This document shows positions 34,243-41,091 of a stretch of DNA of 64,000 nucleotides, piece after piece. Position numbers and translations under genes: made by a program. Under the pieces are notes generated by a model that searched no databases, had not been told where the DNA came from, and saw only the letters and a program-made list of their open reading frames with translations. The stretch's first letter is position 1. Every line of letters begins with the position of its first letter. Origin of the DNA: Micromonospora pattaloongensis (GTDB lineage: Bacteria; Actinomycetota; Actinomycetes; Mycobacteriales; Micromonosporaceae); contig NZ_FNPH01000003.1 of the NCBI RefSeq assembly GCF_900107255.1, positions 124,001 to 188,000 on the forward strand, written 5' to 3'.

Positions 34243-35529
34243 TCAGTCGGCCGTGGTGTCCCAGCCGTAGTCCGGCAGGTCGAAGAAGTCGTTCCCGTCG
34301 AGGGTGTCGACGCTGCCGGTGGCCAGGCCGGCCATCAGCGACTCGATGCCGGTGCGCACCGAGTTGACCATCATGCCGTGCTGCTTCTGGCCCAGGTCGT
34401 CCTGCTGGCCGCGCACCTCGAAGAGCACCGTGCCGGTGCCGTTCAGCGCGAACGCCGAGCGCCCCTGGCCGGCGTACTCCCGGTTGTCGGGGTGGAAGTA
34501 GCGGCCGACCGCCGCCAGCGGCGACTGGTTGCCGTACGTGTCGACCAGGCCGTTGTAGACCGACAGCGCGTACCGGCGGGACTTGTCCTGGTCGAGCGCC
34601 GGGTACGTCGCCCGGTACTTGGCGCCGTCCTGCACGCCGAGCGGCGGGTAGTCCAGCGAGAACGTGATCAGCTTGCCGTCCTGCCCGCCGCCGGTGATCC
34701 GGTCGCAGGGGCCCATGTGGTGCAGGTCGATGTACGCGTCGACGGCGCCCTTCTCGGCGCGGAGCTTGACGTAGACGTCGCGGATCGCCCGCGACTCCGG
34801 CGACAGGAAGAAGCCCGCGTCGGTGTCCCGGCCCGGCAGGTCCGCGGCGCGCGGCACGTAGTTGAGGTCCGGGTTGAAGTCACGGTTGAGGTCGTACCCG
34901 GGCAGGTTGATGCCGTCGCCGGTCAGCCGGTGGTACCAGGCCCGCGGCGCGCCCGCGAGCTGCGGGAACTGCGCGACGGTCGCGTCCCAGGAGAGCACGT
35001 TCATCCGCCGGTTGAGCTCGCCGCCGTCGGGGTTGACCATCGGCATGGCGACCAGCGTGATCTCCTGCAGGAGCTGCCGGGTGCGGGCGTCGTTGCCGTT
35101 GCTCAGGTCCTTGAGGATGCCGAGCAGCGCCTCGGTGCCGGTGCGCTCGTTGCCGTGGATCGCCGAGGTCACCAGCAGCACCCGGTCGCCGGTGCCGACC
35201 CGGGCGGCCCACAGCTCGCGGCCCTGCGGCGAGCGGCCGGCCACGTCGACGGTGACCCGCCCGCCGCTGTTCTTCGCGATCTGCGCGAGCGTCCTGCCGA
35301 CCTGGTCGTGGTTGGACCAGCCGGACCAGGACGGGTCTTCCTGGATCTTGCAGCTGCCCTGCCCGGGGCCCTCGGGCGCGGCGACCGCGGACGGCGCGGT
35401 CAGGACCGAGGCGGTCAGGGCCACCGCGACGGCGGCGGCAGCGGCGCCGATCCGGCGCCGGGAAAACATCGACGGTACGTCGGTCGTGGCGCGGGCGTCG
35501 TCGCCCACGGCTGGCATCGGTTGCGGCAC
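34243..35529 (-). CDS. secreted M14-family zinc carboxypeptidase
   Basis: 428-residue exported metallocarboxypeptidase. The catalytic domain shows the zinc ligands HGNERTG (H-x2-E), then NPDGGELNRR with substrate-binding NR, YDLNRDFN, the third zinc ligand in YIDLHHMGP, and the general-base Glu in VLFEVRGQ. The GTG at 35529 has GAGGAG six bases upstream; the signal peptide then starts about residue 22 (FSRRRIGAAAAAVAVALTAS), so an ATG at residue 22 is an alternative start but lacks a ribosome site. It likely trims C-terminal residues from peptides outside the cell. Confidence 0.9.
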   Translation of the reverse strand: MPQPMPAVGDDARATTDVPSMFSRRRIGAAAAAVAVALTASVLTAPSAVAAPEGPGQGSCKIQEDPSWSGWSNHDQVGRTLAQIAKNSGGRVTVDVAGRSPQGRELWAARVGTGDRVLLVTSAIHGNERTGTEALLGILKDLSNGNDARTRQLLQEITLVAMPMVNPDGGELNRRMNVLSWDATVAQFPQLAGAPRAWYHRLTGDGINLPGYDLNRDFNPDLNYVPRAADLPGRDTDAGFFLSPESRAIRDVYVKLRAEKGAVDAYIDLHHMGPCDRITGGGQDGKLITFSLDYPPLGVQDGAKYRATYPALDQDKSRRYALSVYNGLVDTYGNQSPLAAVGRYFHPDNREYAGQGRSAFALNGTGTVLFEVRGQQDDLGQKQHGMMVNSVRTGIESLMAGLATGSVDTLDGNDFFDLPDYGWDTTAD

Positions 35530-35732
35530 GGGGTGCTCCTCACGCGCGTCGGCCACCGTCCCGCGGCCTGTGCAGCGGGAACGTCTGCGCCGACCCTTCC
35601 CCGGTCATCCCGGACAGACAAGATCGAGAGGGGACAGACGACCGAAAGAGGACAGAAGCGGCGAGTCGCTGTAACGCGCGGGTGCCGGGCGTCGCTTCCG
35701 CCCGTGGATCGACAGCGCGCCGGCCGGGCCGG

Positions 35733-35969
35733 CTACCGGAGGGGCTGGCGGGCCGGCATCGCAGCCCGCTGCCGCGGAATGACCGGCGGCTGGCGGTCCG
35801 GCTGCGGCGGCACCGCGGCCGACGCGTGCAGCTGACGCTGGTGCTGGCGCTGGTGCTCGCGGACCCGGTCCTCCCAGGCGTCCTGGTCGGCCCGACCGGG
35901 CGGCGGCACCCAGCGGTGCGAACCGTCCGAGTAATGCATGTCGTCATCGCCGCTGCGCAGAATGCTCAT
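35733..35969 (-). CDS. small hypothetical protein, Gln/Arg/His-rich
   Basis: 78 residues, hydrophilic, with the run EDRVREHQRQHQRQLHA; no recognised family, signal or membrane segment. GAGGAG directly precedes the ATG at 35969, and the ATG overlaps the TGA of the upstream small gene (ATGA), supporting a real coupled gene. It ends the three-gene unit led by a DivIVA-domain protein. Confidence 0.6.
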   Translation of the reverse strand: MSILRSGDDDMHYSDGSHRWVPPPGRADQDAWEDRVREHQRQHQRQLHASAAVPPQPDRQPPVIPRQRAAMPARQPLR

Positions 35970-36217
35970 GTCCTCCTCACCGTCCCCGGCCGCGCGCGGC
36001 CGGTCGTCGTCGTGGTGGTCCCGGCCCACAGGTCTTCCAGCCGCCCGGCCATCACCAGCTGCTCGTACGCCCAGCGCCACTCGTCGCAGCGGCTGCGCTC
36101 GCATCGGGGGCACGCGCCGAGCGCCGGATCGTCGGCGTGCGCGGTCAGGGTGTCCCGGTAGTGCCGGACCAGCTCATCCGGCATCGGCTTCGACGCCCCC
36201 GCGTACGGCCCGTCCAT
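35966..36217 (-). CDS. small hypothetical protein with CxxC motif
   Basis: 83 residues, no recognised family. It holds CPRCERSRC near residues 40-48, possibly a small metal site, in an otherwise helical sequence, and a Thr-rich stretch near the end. The ATG at 36217 shares its first base with the stop of the DivIVA-domain gene (TGATG), and its own stop overlaps the next start. Translational coupling of three small genes supports reality. Confidence 0.65.
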   Translation of the reverse strand: MDGPYAGASKPMPDELVRHYRDTLTAHADDPALGACPRCERSRCDEWRWAYEQLVMAGRLEDLWAGTTTTTTGRARPGTVRRT

Positions 36218-36534
36218 CACCAGTCCCCCTGCCTGCCGTGCGGTCGCGCTCTCCCGACGGAGGGCTTGGTCACGGGAGTGCCGTGCACCGTCACGGCGCA
36301 GTCGGCGTGCTGGCTCTGCCAGGCGCGCAGGCCCTTCTTGATGCGCTCGTTCTCGGCGCGCGCCACCGCCAAGTCGCGGTGCAGATAGCCGAGCTCGTCG
36401 GCGACCATCGCGAGGAACGCGTACACCTGCTCGGCCTCCAGGCCGGGGCGGCGGCGCGACGCGGGCGCGAAGCGCGCCCGGCGCACCTGGTCCGGCCCCA
36501 GTCGCGTCGCGTTCCGCCTGCCGTACTCGGTCAC
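36217..36534 (-). CDS. DivIVA-domain small protein
   Basis: 105 residues. Residues about 20-50 match the short DivIVA repeat (RFAPASRRRPGLEAEQVYAFLAM region), followed by a predicted coiled coil to about 75 and a basic tail. DivIVA-domain proteins bind curved membrane or other coiled coils; this one is too short for a full Wag31/DivIVA. GTG start at 36534. It heads the three-gene run. Similar small DivIVA-repeat proteins are common in Micromonosporaceae; their role is not established. Confidence 0.7.
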   Translation of the reverse strand: MTEYGRRNATRLGPDQVRRARFAPASRRRPGLEAEQVYAFLAMVADELGYLHRDLAVARAENERIKKGLRAWQSQHADCAVTVHGTPVTKPSVGRARPHGRQGDW

Positions 36535-36725
36535 CGCGCACCCCCGCGTCGTCGCGGCGGCATCGGTCCGACTACCGGCGAGTAAACAATCGAGTGCCCC
36601 GGGACACCCGCTGCGGTGGTGGCGAGCGGGCCAATCACGGAGGGCGGCGTCGCGTTCACTACGCGCACCATACGAGCATCGATGGCCGCGCGGGCGGCCG
36701 GCGGCGCAAATGATGACAGCGCAAC

Positions 36726-36748
36726 GGATGGTGGAACTTCCACCATCC
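36726..36748. promoter_or_regulatory. 11-bp-arm palindrome, operator-like
   Basis: GGATGGTGGAA, one central C, and TTCCACCATCC form a perfect inverted repeat in the 382-base stretch 36535-36916 that lacks a gene. A protein-binding site is more likely than a hairpin because the loop is one base. It lies about 190 bases upstream of the DivIVA-domain gene start. Apart from this I see nothing in that stretch. Confidence 0.45.
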
Positions 36749-36916
36749 TTCGGCCTTCCGGATGAGGCGGAAAAATCGCCACAAGCCAGCGGCCGATCGC
36801 GACGATCGCTCGCGTATCGGTCGGGTGTGGACGATCCTTAACTGGAATACCTCGGGTTTTGTGCCGGCACGATAAGGCGTCCGGTCGGCAGACCCTCGGG
36901 CCGCGGATCGCGCGGC

Positions 36917-37204
36917 TCATCGCCGGGCTCCGCGGCGCGACAGGTCGGCGCGGGTGCGCGCCGCCAGTTCCTCGACGCGGGCGTCGGAGAGACCGCGCCG
37001 GCGCAGCACCTCGCGGCCCCAGCGGTGCAGCCGGCACGGATGCGGCACCCGCTCGTTGCGGCAGACCGGGCCGGCTGGCCACTCCTCCGCCGCGTGCACC
37101 ACGACCGCGAGCACGGCGAAGTGCTCATCCTCGGCGGTCACATGCACGGGTATCGGAATCTCGCCGAGCGTCTCTGCCGCGTTGATGTGCACGATGCGCT
37201 GCAT
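36917..37204 (-). CDS. small hypothetical protein
   Basis: 95 residues from an ATG at 37204 with GGAGG seven bases upstream. I do not recognise it. An N-terminal beta-like half (RIVHINAAETLGEIPIPVHV) leads into a Cys/His-containing centre (CRNERVPHPCRLHRW) and a basic helical C-terminus (EVLRRRGLSDARVEELAART). The Cys-x7-Cys-x2-His arrangement might bind metal but is not a known signature. No coupling with neighbours. Confidence 0.6.
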   Translation of the reverse strand: MQRIVHINAAETLGEIPIPVHVTAEDEHFAVLAVVVHAAEEWPAGPVCRNERVPHPCRLHRWGREVLRRRGLSDARVEELAARTRADLSRRGARR

Positions 37205-37635
37205 ACGCGCCTCCGTTGAGATGGCTGGTCGAGTGGGGCACCGGGACGGGCGGGGTCGGTCAGCTGCGCAGTGGGTACGACCGTTGCCCAGCACCCGCCC
37301 CGGGCCGGCTTACGACTCCCGCCGTCATCGACGCAGCGAGAGATGGGCGTCTGCTGTTTCGACGTGCCCCTTCGACACGCCTCGTCGGTGTCACACGTGC
37401 AGGGGTTGAGATGCCGGGGCAGCCCTGCTGGACGGGATGCGCTGGGGAGGCGCCCCTGCCAGGAGCAGCCCCGACACCGACCGGGAATCCACCCGAGGGG
37501 CGGGATTCCAAGCCGCCGAGCGAGGAGTCCCACGAGGCAAAGCTAGGTGGCTTACTTACCTAAGTCAACATGCTTGTTGTAGCTCCCCTCCTCTTCGTGC
37601 TCAAATCAATAAGCCGAGCGAGGAGTTCCACCACC
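37205..37635. other. gene-poor stretch with short direct repeats
   Basis: 431 bases with overlapping short open frames of no recognised family. A 16-base sequence at 37277-37292 recurs exactly at 37916-37931, and a 19-base sequence at 37515-37533 recurs with one change at 37613-37631 just upstream of the first mini GntR gene. TAGGT...ACCTA half-sites occur near 37541-37563. This looks like duplicated and decayed regulatory DNA. Confidence 0.4.
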
Positions 37636-37836
37636 ATGACCAGCCGAACTGCCGACTACCTGCGCGTGGTCAACGCGATCACCGAGCAGATCAACAGCGG
37701 CGAGCTAACGCCGGGCGACAAGCTGCCCACGTACGCCCAGCTCGCCGAGCAGTACAACGTGAGCGTCTCGACCGCCCAGGCAGCGCTGCGGATTCTCCGC
37801 GATCGGGGCCTGGTGGAAGGTCAGCAGGGCAAGTGA
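37636..37836 (+). CDS. mini GntR-type HTH regulator, truncated in the wing
   Basis: 66 residues, only the winged HTH of a GntR-family regulator: EQINSGELTPGDKLPTYAQL followed by AEQYNVSVSTAQAALRILRDRGLVEGQQGK. The TGA at 37834-37836 falls exactly where the wing normally continues GK-G-TFVA; the frame reads TFVAGRSEP after it and stops at 37866. One base change (GGA or TGG to TGA) would explain this. It lacks any effector domain, as do its two neighbours. ATG at 37636 with AGGAG about ten bases upstream. It may still bind DNA without the wing tip, or be a decaying copy. Confidence 0.7.
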   Translation: MTSRTADYLRVVNAITEQINSGELTPGDKLPTYAQLAEQYNVSVSTAQAALRILRDRGLVEGQQGK

Positions 37837-37965
37837 ACGTTCGTCGCAGGCCGATCCGAGCCGTAAGGCGTCCGCCCCTCTACCCGGTCTGCCCCGGTGT
37901 CGTCTCCACGTGGCCACGACCGTTGCCCAGCGCTCCCGCCACGGGCGAACCCGGGAGGATCAGTC

Positions 37966-38241
37966 ATGCCTGCGATCCCGCTGAGCTATACCGGCATCGC
38001 TGCAGACATCGCGACGCGGATCAACGCCGGCGAGTACAAGCCCGGCACCAAGCTGCCGTCCTACACCAAGCTCGCCGAGCTCTACTCCGTGTCGTTCTCC
38101 ACGGCGGCTCGGGCCGTGGCGCTGCTGCGGGACCGCGGCGTCGTCATCGGCTCACCGGGTCGCGGCGTCTTCGTCGCAGATCGCGCCGAGCGGTCAGAGA
38201 CCACCAGGGCACGCGCTCGAAGTTTTCCGACCGTCCGATGA
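37966..38241 (+). CDS. mini GntR-type HTH regulator
   Basis: 91 residues; winged HTH of the GntR family with the complete wing (GSPGRGVFVADR) and a short Arg/Ser tail but no effector domain. ATG at 37966 with GGGAGGAT upstream. It overlaps the convergent diguanylate cyclase gene by 48 bases at its 3' end. The paralogue 130 bases upstream has an early stop. HTH-only GntR proteins are known in actinomycete integrative elements (KorSA-like role), which is the suggested origin here. Confidence 0.8.
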   Translation: MPAIPLSYTGIAADIATRINAGEYKPGTKLPSYTKLAELYSVSFSTAARAVALLRDRGVVIGSPGRGVFVADRAERSETTRARARSFPTVR

Positions 38242-39852
38242 CGAGGCCGTCGCCCGCGCGGTCTCGATGCGGTTGCGTCCGAGGCTCTTCGCCACATAGA
38301 GCGCCTGGTCCGCCGCCTCGATCAGCGCCGCCGGGCTCTCCGACCCCAGATACTCCGCGACGCCGCCGCTGATCGTCACGGTCAACGGTTGCCCGCCGAT
38401 GATGAAGGACGACGAGACGCAGACCTCCCGCATCGTCTCCGCACGCTGCCGCGCCTGCTCGGCGGTGCAGCCGGGCAGCACGAGGAAGAACTCCTCCCCG
38501 CCGTAGCGCACCGCGCTCTCCCCCTCCTGGATGAGGGCGGTGATGCGCTGGGCGGTCGTGGCGATCACCTCGTCACCGGCAATATGCCCGAAGCGGTCGT
38601 TGATCCCCTTGAAATGGTCAATATCGATCATGACCACGCTGAGCGGACGGCGTTCGGCGGCGGCCAGCGCCACCTCGCGGTCGAGCGCGCCGATCAGGTA
38701 CCGCCGGTTGTGCAGCCCGGTGAGCGAATCGCGGCTGGCCTGCTCGGCCAGCTCCGCGCGGAGCCGCTCCACCGCGAGCAGCTGCTCACGCAGTTCGTCG
38801 TTGGCCGCCCGCAGCTCGTGGCGTTGACGGTTGCGCTCGGTGACGTCATGCACCACCAGCACCCACCCGATCACCCTGTTGGCGCGGTCGGAGAGCGCGC
38901 TGTGCCGCACGTTGAGGTCGAACCGCTGCCCGTCGGCGGCCGTGAGGGTGTACTCCGCGTCCGATCCGGCCGACAACACCCGGTCAATGCTGAGCACGTC
39001 ACGGGCCTGCATGCCGAGGATGCTGGGGGGCGCGTCGGGCTGGAGCCGCCGGAGCAGACGATCGGCGGCGGGATTGAGGTCGAGGACCCGGGAGGACCTG
39101 TCGATCACGATGACCGCGTCGCTGATCGTCTCCAGGATCTGCCGGCCGGCAACCGGGACCAGCTCCGGCAACGCCTCCCGGAGCAGCGCCCAGCAACACG
39201 CGCCGGCCGAAATACAGAAGAAGACCGGGGTCAGGCCCACGGTCTTGCCCTGCGGCATGTACGACACGGTGATGATGTTGCCGATCACCGGCGGCACGAC
39301 GGCCACCAGCGGCCAGACGAAGTGCCCCCGGTAGGACCGGGGAGCCTGCAGACAGGCACGCACCAGCGCGAACATCGCCCAGGCCAGCAGCACGTAGCTG
39401 TAGATGGTGTGCACCCAGAACGCCGGCCCCGGCTGGGGCGCCAGCAGCGGCGGCGAGCCGGAGAGCACGGCGCCGGCGTAGAACTCACGGTGCCACGTGT
39501 TGGTGGCGGCGGTGACGATCGCGAACGCAGGCTCGATCGCCAGCAAAAACGCCGCGGAACGCGACAGTGTCCACGCCCGATCGGCCATGCCCTTCGCGTA
39601 GCAGAAGAAGCCGGCGACGCACGCGCAGACGCCGGGATAGATCGCCGTCTCGAACGCGAGCTTCACCTCAAGGTCGGTGGCGAGCACCGAAAGGCACTTC
39701 GTCGCCGACCACCAGGCCAGCCCGGCCATCGCCACGGTCATCGCCCCGGCGGCCGGCGTCAGCCGACGGCGCGGCCACATGATCGCGGTCGCGATGATCG
39801 AGCCGAACGCGGCGATGCCGAATAGAAGCGCGAACGGTTGGTAACGCACCAT
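38194..39852 (-). CDS. 7TM-PAS-GGDEF diguanylate cyclase
   Basis: 552-residue membrane protein. Residues 1-220 form a seven-helix sensor like the N-terminal 7TM module of histidine kinases. Residues about 225-345 are a PAS domain (ISDAVIVIDRSSRVLDLNPAADRLL region). A coiled linker leads to a GGDEF domain (about 390-540) with an intact YGGEEF catalytic site and the upstream run VMIDIDHFKGINDRFGH, so it should make c-di-GMP. The allosteric RxxD site five residues before GGEEF is absent (QEGES there), so product inhibition by that site is unlikely. ATG at 39852 follows a GGAAGGGGGC site; a longer frame to 39915 is possible. The gene sits between mini GntR genes. Confidence 0.9.
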   Translation of the reverse strand: MVRYQPFALLFGIAAFGSIIATAIMWPRRRLTPAAGAMTVAMAGLAWWSATKCLSVLATDLEVKLAFETAIYPGVCACVAGFFCYAKGMADRAWTLSRSAAFLLAIEPAFAIVTAATNTWHREFYAGAVLSGSPPLLAPQPGPAFWVHTIYSYVLLAWAMFALVRACLQAPRSYRGHFVWPLVAVVPPVIGNIITVSYMPQGKTVGLTPVFFCISAGACCWALLREALPELVPVAGRQILETISDAVIVIDRSSRVLDLNPAADRLLRRLQPDAPPSILGMQARDVLSIDRVLSAGSDAEYTLTAADGQRFDLNVRHSALSDRANRVIGWVLVVHDVTERNRQRHELRAANDELREQLLAVERLRAELAEQASRDSLTGLHNRRYLIGALDREVALAAAERRPLSVVMIDIDHFKGINDRFGHIAGDEVIATTAQRITALIQEGESAVRYGGEEFFLVLPGCTAEQARQRAETMREVCVSSSFIIGGQPLTVTISGGVAEYLGSESPAALIEAADQALYVAKSLGRNRIETARATASSSDGRKTSSACPGGL

Positions 39853-40106
39853 CCGCGCCCCCTTCCGAGTCTCGTCCTTTACCGCATCGGCAGCGCCGAG
39901 CGCCAGCTGAGCCAATCACGACCGTGCGCCGGGGCGCGCCATGCTCGCGGCGCGCACGTGACAGCTCAGGCGCCACCTCGGCCGCCGTTGCGCGAAGGCG
40001 ATGCATCCGCAGCGATGTACCGACATTGTTGGTAAAGCCAACGTTGCCGTTGAGGTTCGGAGGTGATCCGTGATCAGATGTGTGGGCCTAGCTGAGAGAA
40101 CCTCGC

Positions 40107-40349
40107 ATGCCCGCACAGAGATTCGAGCCGCACTACCGGCGGATTATCGCCGACATCAGGCAGCGCATCGCCTCTGGGGAGTGGCCGCCCGGACACAAGC
40201 TGCCGTCGACGAAGGCGCTCGCCGACCTGTACGAAGTCGGCAGCCAGTCGACCGTGCGCCAGGCCATCACGATCTTGATCGAGACCGGCGAGCTATACGG
40301 CCACCAAGGCCTGGGCGTCTTCGTCACCGACCGCTCGCCAACGACGTAG
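40107..40349 (+). CDS. mini GntR-type HTH regulator
   Basis: 80 residues, HTH-only GntR protein: RQRIASGEWPPGHKLPSTKA, then LADLYEVGSQSTVRQAITIL and a full wing GHQGLGVFVTDR. Upstream, GTTGG-TAAAG-CCAAC at about 40028-40042 is a candidate operator. It is the third such gene within 3 kb and lies upstream of a Nudix hydrolase, an arrangement seen in actinomycete integrative conjugative elements. Confidence 0.78.
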   Translation: MPAQRFEPHYRRIIADIRQRIASGEWPPGHKLPSTKALADLYEVGSQSTVRQAITILIETGELYGHQGLGVFVTDRSPTT

Positions 40350-40483
40350 GCGAGACTCTGCGGGCCCCCGGCGCACACCGCCGCTACACCGAGTGGACTC
40401 TCCCCCTACGGCATCTTCGTGAGCTTCGCGGAGCAGTTCGAGCAGGTGTGGGCTACCGTCCAGCCGATGGAGGGCACCAACGC
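40350..40483 (+). pseudogene. possible gene remnant before Nudix gene
   Basis: Between the GntR and Nudix genes one frame reads without stop for 44 codons and ends at TGA 40485-40487, overlapping the Nudix ATG (ATGA), with SPYGIFVSFAEQFEQVWAT as its most protein-like stretch. There is no start codon or ribosome site that I can support. It may be the 3' end of a lost gene or simply an open frame. Confidence 0.25.
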
Positions 40484-40957
40484 ATGAGCCGGCGGGTGGA
40501 CTACTACAACGACCCCAACGCGCCCGCGGCAAACTCCATCGTGCCGGGCGGATCAGCCCTGGTGGTAGACGACGAGGGGCGCATCCTGATGCAGCGACGC
40601 GCCGACAGCGGCAACTGGTCGCTACCCGGCGGAACGATGGAGATCGGGGAAACGCTCGCTGATGCCGTCGTCCGGGAGGTCAGGGAAGAGACCGGCCTGG
40701 ACGTCGAGACGACGGGCATTCTCGGCGTCTACACCGACCCGAATCACGTCATCGCGTACGCCGACGGCGAGGTACGCCAAGAGTTCAACGTCACGTTCAT
40801 AGCTCGACCCATCCGCGGTGCCATAGCCGTCAGCGACGAGTCGACAGACGTTCGCTTCATCCCATCAGAGGAGCTACAACGGCTGCCGATACACGAAACC
40901 GTCCGGCTGCGCATCCGCCACTACCTTGAGCGCCGAATCGGTCCCTTCATCGGCTGA
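40484..40957 (+). CDS. Nudix hydrolase
   Basis: 157-residue Nudix-fold pyrophosphohydrolase. The Nudix box is complete: GGTMEIGETLADAVVREV running into REETGL (G-x5-E-x7-REUxEExGU). It opens with NSIVPGGSALVVDDEGRILM, typical of ADP-ribose/NUDIX proteins of actinobacteria. ATG at 40484. Two contexts matter: pSAM2-like integrative elements carry a Nudix protein (Pif) near a GntR regulator, and some helicases of the type encoded just downstream are linked to Nudix domains. Substrate unknown. Confidence 0.88.
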   Translation: MSRRVDYYNDPNAPAANSIVPGGSALVVDDEGRILMQRRADSGNWSLPGGTMEIGETLADAVVREVREETGLDVETTGILGVYTDPNHVIAYADGEVRQEFNVTFIARPIRGAIAVSDESTDVRFIPSEELQRLPIHETVRLRIRHYLERRIGPFIG

Positions 40958-41091
40958 CCCCAGATCACGCTTTCGGTACCCGGCGATTGAAGCGAGGTTT
41001 CAAGGCCAGGACGGGTGCGTGCGTCAACGGATCGCGTTACCAGACTCTTTGGGTGATCGATTAATGGGCGCGACGGCGGTAGCTTGCGCGA

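Noticed and set aside
37205-37635. Insertion sequence or transposase remnant
   Set aside because: No terminal inverted repeats or transposase-like sequence; only short direct repeats.
37834-37836. Selenocysteine at the TGA of the mini GntR gene
   Set aside because: The expected residue is Gly or Trp, no selenoprotein family is involved and no SECIS-like hairpin follows.
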